Source: CAYLYM01 sp964387645
GTDB taxonomy: Bacteria; Calditrichota; Calditrichia; RBG-13-44-9
Direction of reading: 5' to 3'
NCBI GenBank assembly: GCA_964387645.1
Contig: CAYLYM010000065.1
Coordinates: 1-21,592 of the forward strand
Length of the DNA stretch: 21,592 nucleotides
The stretch's first letter is position 1. Each line of letters opens with the position of its first letter. Made by a program: the position numbers and the translations under genes. Shown here piece by piece: positions 1-6,550 of this stretch. The notes under the pieces were generated by a model. It ran no database searches and was not told where the DNA came from. It was given only the letters and a program-made list of their open reading frames with translations.

Positions 1-126
1 ATCATTCTCTGCAAGACAGGCAGCATGAGAGAAAGAAGCCGCCGCACCAGAAAGGAATGGCAAAATTATGCGCCGGAATATCTGGAAATTATGGAAGAGT
101 GGTTGCTGGGATTGAAAAGCGAATAG
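1..126 (+). CDS. C-terminal end of an unidentified protein (partial, 5' end outside window)
   Basis: Frame 1 is open from the first base to a TAG at 124-126, giving 41 residues that are rich in Arg, Glu and Trp and end in an amphipathic stretch (EYLEIMEEWLLGL). The codons are visibly more GC-rich than the DNA that follows, as expected of coding sequence in this AT-rich region. The next gene follows after 18 bases on the same strand, so the two are probably co-transcribed. I do not recognise the family, and too little is present to assign a role. Confidence 0.5.
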   Translation: MILCKTGSMRERSRRTRKEWQNYAPEYLEIMEEWLLGLKSE

Positions 127-144
127 AAAACATAGGAGAATATG

Positions 145-333
145 ATGAAATACAAAGTCCATAAACTTGAGATCAACCTGGAAAAAGATCAAAACAAACT
201 GGAAGAGTATTTGAATACGTTGCAAGGAGAAGTGATTTCCATAATCCCGAACAACAGGAAAATGTCCCTTTTACAAATTTATGGCGTCACTTCTAAAGTT
301 GATTTTCTTTTGATTGTGGAAAAAATTAGCTGA
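145..333 (+). CDS. small DUF4177-like protein
   Basis: This is a 62-residue protein with a pattern typical of short DUF4177-type proteins: an N-terminal beta strand (KYKVHKLEI), a Glu/Leu-rich helix (KLEEYLNTLQ), a second strand with a GEVISIIP turn, and a final hydrophobic strand (FLLIVEKI). No catalytic motif, signal peptide or membrane segment is visible. There are two adjacent ATG codons, at 142 and 145. The AGGAG at 134-138 lies only 3 bases from the first but 6 from the second, so 145 is the better start. It probably shares a transcript with the gene ending at 126. The family assignment rests on overall pattern only, and the biochemical function of such proteins is unknown. Confidence 0.55.
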   Translation: MKYKVHKLEINLEKDQNKLEEYLNTLQGEVISIIPNNRKMSLLQIYGVTSKVDFLLIVEKIS

Positions 334-800
334 TTTTTCAAATCTATGTTCAGAATAAATAAAATACATGTTAGGCTGATTTGACGGACGGACATGGATA
401 AAAATAAAATAATCCTGGAAAATTAGTATAGTCCGTTCATTCTGCGTTCTAATTTTTAACGAAAGAGATATATTTAAAAAAATTAGGTTAAAAATGTTCT
501 TAAAGCATGATTTATTACTGACATCATCCTAATGGCGCTAAAATTTATACTCGAAAAAATCATCTGGGCGAATATCCCGATGTTGACCTCAAAATTTACC
601 ACTGAAAAGTGTTGAACATCTCATGGTACAATTAATGTATAAGAAGACGATACCAATACTCGGATGACATTTGTCAGCAGGAACTCACTCATCAGACTCG
701 AGATCTCGGATGAGTATGAATGCAAAAATTAGAACAACATTCACAGGCAAAATGAATGGTACAGGACCGCAAAGAGGAAAAAATAAAATTAATCAATCAA
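334..800. other. intergenic stretch with no supportable gene
   Basis: All six frames are broken by frequent stops and there is no ribosome site followed by a protein-like frame. It contains short repeats: ACGGAC near 384 against GTCCGT near 431, GATGTT near 580 against AACATC near 615, and a direct repeat CTCGGATGA at 659-667 and 705-713. No terminator with a T-run was found after the gene ending at 333. Confidence 0.5.
687..715. repeat. inverted repeat enclosing a 10-bp palindrome
   Basis: ACTCATC (687-693) is matched by GATGAGT (709-715), and the loop between contains the perfect palindrome CGAGATCTCG (699-708). There is no T-run, so it does not look like an intrinsic terminator. It stands isolated in non-coding DNA; an operator or a remnant of a mobile-element end are both possible, with no further support for either. 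Confidence 0.35.
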
Positions 801-1202
801 TCAGAATTCCAAACCTGCTTCAATAGAGACAATCTTTCTTGGTATTATTACCAACTTACCTTGATATGAATTTGTTTTTAATTTGAATAGAAATATCCAA
901 TACTTCCTTTTGGAAGCCAGGACTTACAACAAAACGCTGCTTACCCATACTCAGTGCACCACTGCTAGCTTCCTTAAACTTAAACTAATATTCTTTTCTC
1001 CACAGCTCTGGCGTTCCTACAATAATTAATAAATAAAAGCAATGCCTTTTAATTTTACTGCTGCCAGAAAGGGAGTACCTACCTTCTTTTGGGCAGAGTT
1101 ATTTTTCTGCTCTTTTTTTCGGCCTTCGTCAAGGAAAATCTTAACCAAAGTACCATACTTTTTTGCAATTTTATACAAAATAACCTTAGTTTTATTTTTA
1201 AT
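801..1202 (-). pseudogene. possible decayed coding sequence, family unknown
   Basis: Reading the minus strand from 1202 downwards gives three protein-like pieces in shifting frames. The first (1202-1026, 58 codons) includes KYGTLVKIFLDEGRKKEQ and ends at a TAA. The second, in another frame, has an internal stop, then an ATG at 948-946 followed by GKQRFVVSPGFQKEVLDI and a TAA at 858-856. The third, back in the first frame, includes KLVIIPRKIVSIEAGLEF and ends with a TGA at 803-801. Together these resemble the remains of one or two small genes broken by frameshifts and stops. The opening of the second piece is faintly like small transposase OrfA or antitoxin N-termini, which is too weak to name. 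Chance open frames remain a real alternative. Confidence 0.22.
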
Positions 1203-1466
1203 TTATGAAATACTAAATAATAAAAAATTTAAATCTCAACGTCTTAAGGATGTAAATCAATCCTCATTTTTGATTTCTCATCTTATTATTATACATTGTT
1301 TATATCTAAACATTTTTAAGAGGCATTAGATGTTACTTGCGTTTATCAACTTCTATAAATAATTTTTACGTAAAAGAATCTATGGAACAATTTTGTAACT
1401 CAAGATTTTTATTCATTACAAAACTGGTAATAGAGATCATGGATTTAGAATTTAAGGGGTAAGAAA

Positions 1467-2282
1467 ATGAAATTTGACTCAGATAATTTCCAAAAAGACG
1501 TAATCGAAAGAAGTCATCATGTACCTGTTTTAGTTGATTTCTGGGCGGAATGGTGTGCTCCCTGTAAAATGTTAGGACCTATATTGGAAAAACTCGCAAG
1601 CAAAAGCAATGGTCGCTGGGAATTAATAAAAATCGACACCGAAAAACATCCAGAAATCGCCATGCAATATCGAATCAGTAGCATCCCTAGTGTTAAACTT
1701 TTCGTCGATGGACAGGTAATTGATGAATTTGTGGGTGCCCTTCCTGAACAGATGATCGTACAATGGTTGAATAAAGCACTTCCCGATCCTTTCGATAAAA
1801 AACTAAAAGAAGCCGAAAACTATTTATACATGCAGAATACAAAAGATGCTCAGAAGTTACTGAATGAAATTCTGAAGCAACAACCTAGCCACCAAAAAGC
1901 TAAAATTTTACTGGCTCAGACTTATCTATATACTAATCCAAACAAGGCTGAGGAATTGGTCGAGCAAATAGACGAGAATTCAAATGAATTTCAGATGGTT
2001 GAAAACATCCGTATCTTCATCAAATTATTTAATTATTTAAAAACACCCGAGAGACTCCCTGAAAATCCTGTTAAAAACAAGTATTTACAAGCTATAAAAA
2101 ATTTGCATTCAAAAGATTACGAAAAAGCCTTAAAAGGATTTATTGAAGTATTAGAAAAAAATCGATCTTATGATGATGATGGATCTCGAAAAGCATGTAT
2201 TGCTATTTTCAAATTTTTAGGAGAAGATCATTTAATTACTCGAAAATACCGGCCGATCTTCAGCCGAACACTTTATGTTTAA
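1467..2282 (+). CDS. cnoX: thioredoxin-TPR co-chaperone, CnoX/YbbN family
   Basis: The protein has 271 residues. Residues 1-107 are a thioredoxin fold with an intact active site WAEWCAPCK (Cys30, Cys33) and the conserved cis-proline at SIPSVKLF (Pro74). Residues from about 110 to the end are helical tetratricopeptide-type repeats (for example AENYLYMQNTKDAQKLLNEIL). Domain order and length match the CnoX/YbbN family (E. coli about 284), which protects unfolded proteins from oxidation and passes them to GroEL and DnaK in the cytoplasm. The E. coli protein lacks the redox-active CxxC pair, whereas here both cysteines are present, so a true thiol-disulfide activity is likely. The ATG follows an AAGGGGT ribosome site. 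It stands alone, convergent with mntP. Family membership is solid; the exact partners are inferred. Confidence 0.88.
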   Translation: MKFDSDNFQKDVIERSHHVPVLVDFWAEWCAPCKMLGPILEKLASKSNGRWELIKIDTEKHPEIAMQYRISSIPSVKLFVDGQVIDEFVGALPEQMIVQWLNKALPDPFDKKLKEAENYLYMQNTKDAQKLLNEILKQQPSHQKAKILLAQTYLYTNPNKAEELVEQIDENSNEFQMVENIRIFIKLFNYLKTPERLPENPVKNKYLQAIKNLHSKDYEKALKGFIEVLEKNRSYDDDGSRKACIAIFKFLGEDHLITRKYRPIFSRTLYV

Positions 2283-2331
2283 ATATCAGGGGAATTTGTT
2301 TTAAAATATATCATAATATAATCGAGCATGC

Positions 2332-2889
2332 TCACAGTACACTTTCTATAATAATCTTGAGACCAATTCCAATCAGTACTATTCCTCCTATTTTCCCTGC
2401 CCATTGCCCTGTATATGGACCAATCTTTTCTCCCAACTTCATACCGACAAAAGTTAGTATCATCGTAATAAAACCGATAATAATAGCTGGATAAACAATT
2501 TCTACATTAACCATTGCTAGGCTTAACCCAACTGCCAGTGCATCAATACTTGTGGCAAGTGAAAGAGATACAAGACGCAACCCGCGCGTGGGATCACTTA
2601 TTTGCCGGTCTTCAATCGAATGCTGCGCCTCATAAATCATTTTACTGCCAATAAAGAAAAGTAATCCAAATGCAATCCAGTGGTCCCAAAGTTCAACATA
2701 ATCCACAATCGTTTGCCCCGCCAACCAGCCAAACATCGGCATCAGGGCCTGAAATAACCCAAAATGGAAACTCAAACGAAAATAATGTCTGGTTGTAATT
2801 TTCGGCAAAATGATACCAGCCGTGACAGCCACAGTAAATGCATCCATAGATAAGCCTATTGCTATCATAATAACTACAAAAATGGACAT
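2332..2889 (-). CDS. mntP: manganese efflux pump MntP
   Basis: This is a 185-residue membrane protein with six predicted hydrophobic segments arranged as two homologous halves, the MntP (formerly YebN/DUF204) layout. The diagnostic acidic motifs are present: SMDAF (Asp16) in the first half and SIDALAVG (Asp116) in the second, together with Gly-rich helices (GLSLAM, GKIGGIVLIGIGLKII). The family exports Mn(II) across the inner membrane and prevents manganese toxicity. The frame opens 24 bases further upstream, but the ATG at 2889 is preceded by AGGTGG three bases away and gives the usual family length, so I start there. A perfect 12-bp inverted repeat lies 22 bases upstream of the start. I see no yybP-ykoY manganese riboswitch. 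The gene converges with the thioredoxin gene at 2282. Confidence 0.92.
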   Translation of the reverse strand: MSIFVVIMIAIGLSMDAFTVAVTAGIILPKITTRHYFRLSFHFGLFQALMPMFGWLAGQTIVDYVELWDHWIAFGLLFFIGSKMIYEAQHSIEDRQISDPTRGLRLVSLSLATSIDALAVGLSLAMVNVEIVYPAIIIGFITMILTFVGMKLGEKIGPYTGQWAGKIGGIVLIGIGLKIIIESVL

Positions 2890-2910
2890 AAACCACCTAA
2901 TTTTATAGAT

Positions 2911-2939
2911 CATTAAATTTAAAACATTTAAATTTAATG
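2911..2939. promoter_or_regulatory. perfect 12-bp inverted repeat upstream of mntP, candidate operator
   Basis: CATTAAATTTAA (2911-2922) is repeated exactly inverted at 2928-2939, with a 5-base spacer. It ends 22 bases before the mntP start, so it lies in the promoter or the early leader. Size and symmetry fit a dimeric repressor or activator site, and manganese-responsive DtxR/MntR- or Fur-type regulators commonly act at mntP genes. Such symmetry is easier to obtain by chance in AT-rich DNA, so the role is inferred. Confidence 0.45.
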
Positions 2940-3084
2940 TAAAAAAGCTTAAAGATAAAAACCGATTTCAATGTTAAATAATACTTTATGAATATCAACT
3001 AATGAAATGGACAAAACAGGATTAACTCACAAGTCTCATATTTTGGAATGGAATTATAGTATTAATTAGTTTTACTGGAGAATT

Positions 3085-3121
3085 AAAAAACAGGGAGCAA
3101 AGTGGGGCGCTTTGCTCCCTG
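3085..3121 (-). terminator. intrinsic terminator of the 3496-3191 gene
   Basis: A perfect 12-bp stem (CAGGGAGCAAAG at 3091-3102 paired with CTTTGCTCCCTG at 3110-3121) with a 7-base loop is followed, on the minus strand, by six Ts (plus-strand As 3085-3090). It sits 70 bases beyond the stop of the minus-strand gene at 3191. This is the strongest terminator in the window. Confidence 0.92.
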
Positions 3122-3190
3122 ATGTACGTTAGGTAAGGGGCAATGAACATACCTAACAGGATATATATGGGGGCGAAACCTCCCGTTCAA

Positions 3191-3496
3191 TCATTGAATA
3201 ATCCATGTATCATTATCTCGAAATTCCCTTTTATCATAATAATTAAGGCCAGAAACAGTAAGATCACTGGAAGCTTTATAAGCATAAAACTCCATCTTCT
3301 GGGCAACTGGAAGACGAATCTCCAAACTACGTCCAGGCGGAATAATATCATGTAAATCGCCAATGGTATTTTTTGCCAGCCAGATGACCTGCTTTGAACG
3401 GTTTACAATAAGAACTCGGTAAAAACCATCCATTCTTTTATGTAAAGCTCTTTTCCTTGCGATTTTTTGAAACTGTTTGCGCAATATCCCAAGCAT
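3191..3496 (-). CDS. conserved-looking small protein of unknown function
   Basis: The product has 101 residues. The N-terminus (1-25) is strongly basic and helical (RKQFQKIARKRALHKR), and the remainder looks like a small beta-rich domain (FYRVLIVNRSKQVIWLA, then IIPPGRSLEIRLPV, then MEFYAYK) ending in DTWIIQ. There is no signal peptide, membrane helix or cysteine pair. The start is well supported: a GGAGG lies eight bases before the ATG, and an intrinsic terminator follows the stop, so it is a self-contained single-gene unit. A 20-bp perfect palindrome lies 128 bases upstream. I do not recognise the family. The basic segment could contact nucleic acid or membrane phospholipid, but that is only a guess. 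Confidence 0.75.
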   Translation of the reverse strand: MLGILRKQFQKIARKRALHKRMDGFYRVLIVNRSKQVIWLAKNTIGDLHDIIPPGRSLEIRLPVAQKMEFYAYKASSDLTVSGLNYYDKREFRDNDTWIIQ

Positions 3497-3623
3497 TTAA
3501 ACAGCCTCCAAACTAATCTTGTTTATTTTATTACAATTAGAATGCCAATATGATAAATACAAATATAAGTTATATATTATTATATAATTACACAAAATCT
3601 CAAAGTATAAGCCTGAATCAGCA

Positions 3624-3643
3624 ATGTTGCAATATTGCAACAT
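3624..3643. promoter_or_regulatory. 20-bp perfect palindrome, candidate operator
   Basis: ATGTTGCAATATTGCAACAT is its own reverse complement over all 20 bases. It lies between the hypB stop (3755) and the start of the unknown gene (3496), with no T-run on either side. It resembles the binding site of a dimeric regulator with TTGCAA half-sites, and the gene at 3496-3191 is the likeliest target. I cannot assign it to a specific regulator family. Confidence 0.5.
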
Positions 3644-3754
3644 CAAACCAATTTTAATGGGAAATTTTCCGCTTTTTTAGGAAACTAAGAGGGAAAAAAT
3701 TGAATGTTGGATACTTATATTAGAAAAATCTATTAAAAAATTTAAAAAATCTTA

Positions 3755-4423
3755 TTATCTGCTGTTTTTTATACTAATAACCTGATTTTCTAACCAATTT
3801 GTCCACTCATCAATCCCTTCATTTGTTTTACATGAAGTATGAAAAATTTTTAGTTCAGGATTAATCGATAAAGCATGTCTACGCACAGTATCAATGCTGA
3901 AATCAACATACGGCAGCAGATCTATTTTATTTACAATCATCAACTTTGCAACCCTAAACATTTTAGGATATTTGAGAGGTTTATCATCACCTTCCGTTGT
4001 GCTCACTACCACAACTTTAAGATGCTCCCCTAGATCATAATTTGATGGGCAAACCAGATTTCCAACATTTTCTATGACTAATAAATCCAAATCAAAAAGA
4101 TTAAGATTATTTAGAGCATTCTGGATCAAACCTGCTTCAAGATGGCATCCACCTTTTGTTACGATTTGAATAACTGGCACATTATATTTAGATATGCGCT
4201 GAGCATCCAAATCGGTTTGAACATCGCCTTCGATAACAGCGATTTTAAATTTCTTATATAATTTTTCTATTGTTTTTTCTAAAATACTGGTTTTTCCAGA
4301 TCCGGGCGAACTAAGTAAATTAAAAACAAATAATTTATGTTTCCTAAAAACTTCACGATTCTCAGCAGCAATTTCATCATTTTTCTTTAATATCTGACGT
4401 TCTACTGTGATTACTTTGCTCAT
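3755..4423 (-). CDS. hypB: hydrogenase/nickel maturation GTPase HypB
   Basis: The protein has 222 residues and matches the HypB G domain: P-loop SPGSGKTS (39-46), GDVQTDLDA (67-75), the metal-site residues in GGCHL (Cys93, His94) and VCPS (Cys125), and the guanine-specificity motif NKID (165-168). HypB hydrolyses GTP to drive nickel insertion into the large subunit of [NiFe]-hydrogenases, working with HypA in the cytoplasm. The N-terminus is short and lacks both the CxxCGC-type high-affinity nickel site and the His-rich stretch found in some HypB proteins, so nickel storage is unlikely. The gene starts two bases after the hypA stop, a typical translationally coupled pair. No hydrogenase subunits or hypC-F genes are in the window, so the client enzyme must be encoded elsewhere. 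Confidence 0.93.
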   Translation of the reverse strand: MSKVITVERQILKKNDEIAAENREVFRKHKLFVFNLLSSPGSGKTSILEKTIEKLYKKFKIAVIEGDVQTDLDAQRISKYNVPVIQIVTKGGCHLEAGLIQNALNNLNLFDLDLLVIENVGNLVCPSNYDLGEHLKVVVVSTTEGDDKPLKYPKMFRVAKLMIVNKIDLLPYVDFSIDTVRRHALSINPELKIFHTSCKTNEGIDEWTNWLENQVISIKNSR

Positions 4424-4425
4424 AA

Positions 4426-4767
4426 TTACTCTACCTCTAATTCAGATACATTCAATTCTTGACCACCAATGATTTCAACTTTAGTGGATTCACAATTGGG
4501 GCAAATAAAACAATAATTAGAAATATGAAATTCTTTACCACAATTCTTGCATTTTCCGGTTAAGGGTACCTCAACAATTTTAAGCTTTGCTCCTTTATAG
4601 GGCGTATTTTCAACAACTGTTTCAAAACAAAAACTTAACGATTCAGGTATGACCGCAGTTAATTCTCCTACCTGCACTGTAACAGATAATAGTTTACTGC
4701 TGTTTTGATTTCTCAGCGTTTCTTTAACAATTTCTAAAATATTCTCAGCAATAGACATTTCGTGCAT
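4426..4767 (-). CDS. hypA: hydrogenase nickel incorporation protein HypA
   Basis: The protein has 113 residues from the ATG at 4767. This start gives the invariant N-terminal Met-His-Glu, whose His2 binds nickel in HypA, and has an AGGT ribosome site six bases away. An upstream in-frame ATG at 4773 directly abuts that site and would bury His2, so I reject it. The C-terminal zinc domain has two CxxC pairs, CKNC (Cys73, Cys76) and CPNC (Cys89, Cys92), plus an additional Cys86. HypA delivers nickel, with HypB, to the [NiFe]-hydrogenase large-subunit precursor. It directly precedes hypB, and follows a Mur-ligase-like gene by 113 bases on the same strand. Confidence 0.93.
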   Translation of the reverse strand: MHEMSIAENILEIVKETLRNQNSSKLLSVTVQVGELTAVIPESLSFCFETVVENTPYKGAKLKIVEVPLTGKCKNCGKEFHISNYCFICPNCESTKVEIIGGQELNVSELEVE

Positions 4768-4880
4768 ATACATACCTGTTTAATTGCATACGAATATATT
4801 AATTACATTTAAACTTTTCAAACATTGAATAAAAAACATCAATTTGTACATAAACAAAAAATTTTAATGCGAAATAAATT

Positions 4881-6083
4881 TTATAAAGATTGGATAATTT
4901 GAACCAGATTTTGAAGTGATTGATGCAATTTCAAAGATTTGCCGCCAATAATGAGAATAGTTGTATGGGAATCAATATATTTGATAAGTTGTTCTGAAAT
5001 ATTCTCGGGAATCTGGCAATGTTCTATAATTTTTCTATTATGATTAATCTCATGAATCCCTTCACCCACATATCTGGCATCCTCTCCTACTGTTAAAACT
5101 ACATTAATTGGCAAAGCTGAAATATAATATCCTAAACTTTTATGAATCTTTAGCGAAAGTTGTCCTAAATTTTCCAGGTCACCCAATACCAGAATTAAAT
5201 TTTTAGAAAATTTCTTAAAATTAACTAATGATTCACAGGCCTTTGTCACGGCATTCACTGTCGCATTATATGTATAATCAAGAATAAAAATATCGCCTAA
5301 ATCAATAAGGTTACCTCGCCCTGATAGCATTTCAAAATTCTTTTCTAGTCCAGATATTATTTCTTCAAATTCAAAACCAAGGGCTCTTGCTGTTGCAATT
5401 GCCGCCAGGGCATTAGAAACGGAAGTTGAACTGTAAATGGGTAATCGAAATTTGTAATAGTTATTTACAAAAAATTCCATACCTTCCGGACCTAAATATT
5501 TCAATTTCGATGCACCAAAATGCGCTTTAGCATTTAAACCATATTTGATAACGCGCTGAGATGGACAAAAAGCTTCCATTCCACTCACCAATTCATCATC
5601 TATGTTTAAAATAGCAAAACCATCAGGGGGCAAATTTCTAATCAAATCTACTTTAGCATCGGCAATAATATATTTATCACCTACTCCAGGTAAATGAGCT
5701 TCACCAATGTTGGTTACAATTCCAGCGTTGGGTTGAGCAATTTCCACCGCTAATTTAAATTGATTTCTATTGATAATTCCCAGCTCAACAACAGCATAAT
5801 TATACGAGTGATTCAGTTTTAACAATGTCGATGTAACAACCGAGGCGGAAGTGCAATCAAGTGGTGTCTCTAAAACTGGCCCACGTTGTACTAAAATTGA
5901 GGATAGCATACGCTTAGTCGTCGTCTTCCCTTCTGTACCAGTAATACCTATAATCGGAATCTCAAAATTTTTTCGAAATTCTTTAACTTTCCGTAGATTA
6001 ACTTCAATGTAATCTGAAAATTCCGGAGAAGTGATGAGAGAAATTTCTTCTGAATATAATTTATCTATGTCAAATTTATTCAC
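4881..6083 (-). CDS. MurF-like Mur ligase lacking the N-terminal domain
   Basis: This 400-residue protein has the ATP-grasping core and C-terminal domain of Mur ligases. Visible motifs are the P-loop GITGTEGKTTTK (46-57), VVELGI with Glu100 in the magnesium-site position, NIGEAHL (125-131), ADAKVD with Lys144 at the position of the Mur carbamylated lysine, SNALAAIATA (223-232), and DYTYNATVNAV (269-279), which matches the MurF DxYNAN signature. ILIIGGKSL (377-385) matches the final-domain strand. The P-loop lies about 45 residues from the start instead of roughly 100, so the UDP-sugar-binding N-terminal domain is absent or reduced. Mur ligases join an amino acid or amine to a carboxylate through an acyl phosphate, but the substrate here is open. 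No murein cluster genes are nearby, so it is unlikely to be the housekeeping MurF. It may share a transcript with hypAB. Confidence 0.75.
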   Translation of the reverse strand: MNKFDIDKLYSEEISLITSPEFSDYIEVNLRKVKEFRKNFEIPIIGITGTEGKTTTKRMLSSILVQRGPVLETPLDCTSASVVTSTLLKLNHSYNYAVVELGIINRNQFKLAVEIAQPNAGIVTNIGEAHLPGVGDKYIIADAKVDLIRNLPPDGFAILNIDDELVSGMEAFCPSQRVIKYGLNAKAHFGASKLKYLGPEGMEFFVNNYYKFRLPIYSSTSVSNALAAIATARALGFEFEEIISGLEKNFEMLSGRGNLIDLGDIFILDYTYNATVNAVTKACESLVNFKKFSKNLILVLGDLENLGQLSLKIHKSLGYYISALPINVVLTVGEDARYVGEGIHEINHNRKIIEHCQIPENISEQLIKYIDSHTTILIIGGKSLKLHQSLQNLVQIIQSL

Positions 6084-6550
6084 TTTTCTTTCTTACCTCA
6101 AAATAAGGAACTAAATATAAATGAGAAAAAAAGTTAAGTCAATTATTTCAGTTAAATGTACTCATAAATACAAAAGTTCCCAGAACTTTATTTAATTTCA
6201 CACAGTTTATTTTTTTAAAATACGGTTTTCAAAAAGATAATCCTCGTTCCAAAAATTTTTATTAAATTATTCCAAACTTATATTCCAAAAAAATCTTCAT
6301 TTTTCGTCTCCAAAAACAATATATGAGTATCATATGTACGTCTTATTTAAAAAATCAAATTGAACTTTATCACAAATTCAAAAAAAATTTAGAGAAATGT
6401 AAAATTAGGGGAATCTATAGCTTAAGCGGAGAGTAAAGAATTCAAACTGCGAATTAAGTTTTATATCAGAGATGATCTACATTGAAAATTTTTACGTTAC
6501 TTAATATTTTTCTACTTTAAACAAAAAACCTACAAAATAAACGCAACCCT
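6084..6550. other. AT-rich intergenic region between menE and the Mur-ligase-like gene
   Basis: These 467 bases hold no protein-like frame. They should contain the 3' end of the men transcript and the promoter of the minus-strand gene starting at 6083. There is an inverted repeat at 6173-6189 and three copies of TTCCAAA (about 6247, 6270 and 6283) at irregular spacing. I find no convincing terminator after menE. Confidence 0.5.
6173..6189. repeat. short inverted repeat upstream of the Mur-ligase-like gene
   Basis: AAAGTTC (6173-6179) and GAACTTT (6183-6189) form a perfect 7-bp inverted repeat with spacer CCA, 90 bases before the start at 6083. The three-base spacer is too tight for a good RNA loop and is more like a protein-binding site. 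Confidence 0.3.

Noticed and set aside
1042..1329. 95-residue plus-strand open frame
   Set aside because: It has no ribosome site, a low-complexity Phe/Ile/Lys composition from AT-rich DNA, and lies opposite the minus-strand fragments; it does not look like a real protein.
2324..2333. GAGCATGCTC palindrome between cnoX and mntP as a bidirectional terminator
   Set aside because: It has no loop and no T-runs on either side; it is only a 10-bp palindrome.
2195..2494. plus-strand frame overlapping the end of cnoX and mntP
   Set aside because: It is a shadow of the convergent genes; the downstream part is antisense to MntP membrane helices.
2890..3084. yybP-ykoY manganese riboswitch upstream of mntP
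   Set aside because: The leader is AT-rich and lacks the conserved GC-rich helices and loops of that riboswitch.
6247..6290. three TTCCAAA copies as a CRISPR-like or iteron array
   Set aside because: The spacing is irregular and the repeat too short; compatible with chance in AT-rich DNA.
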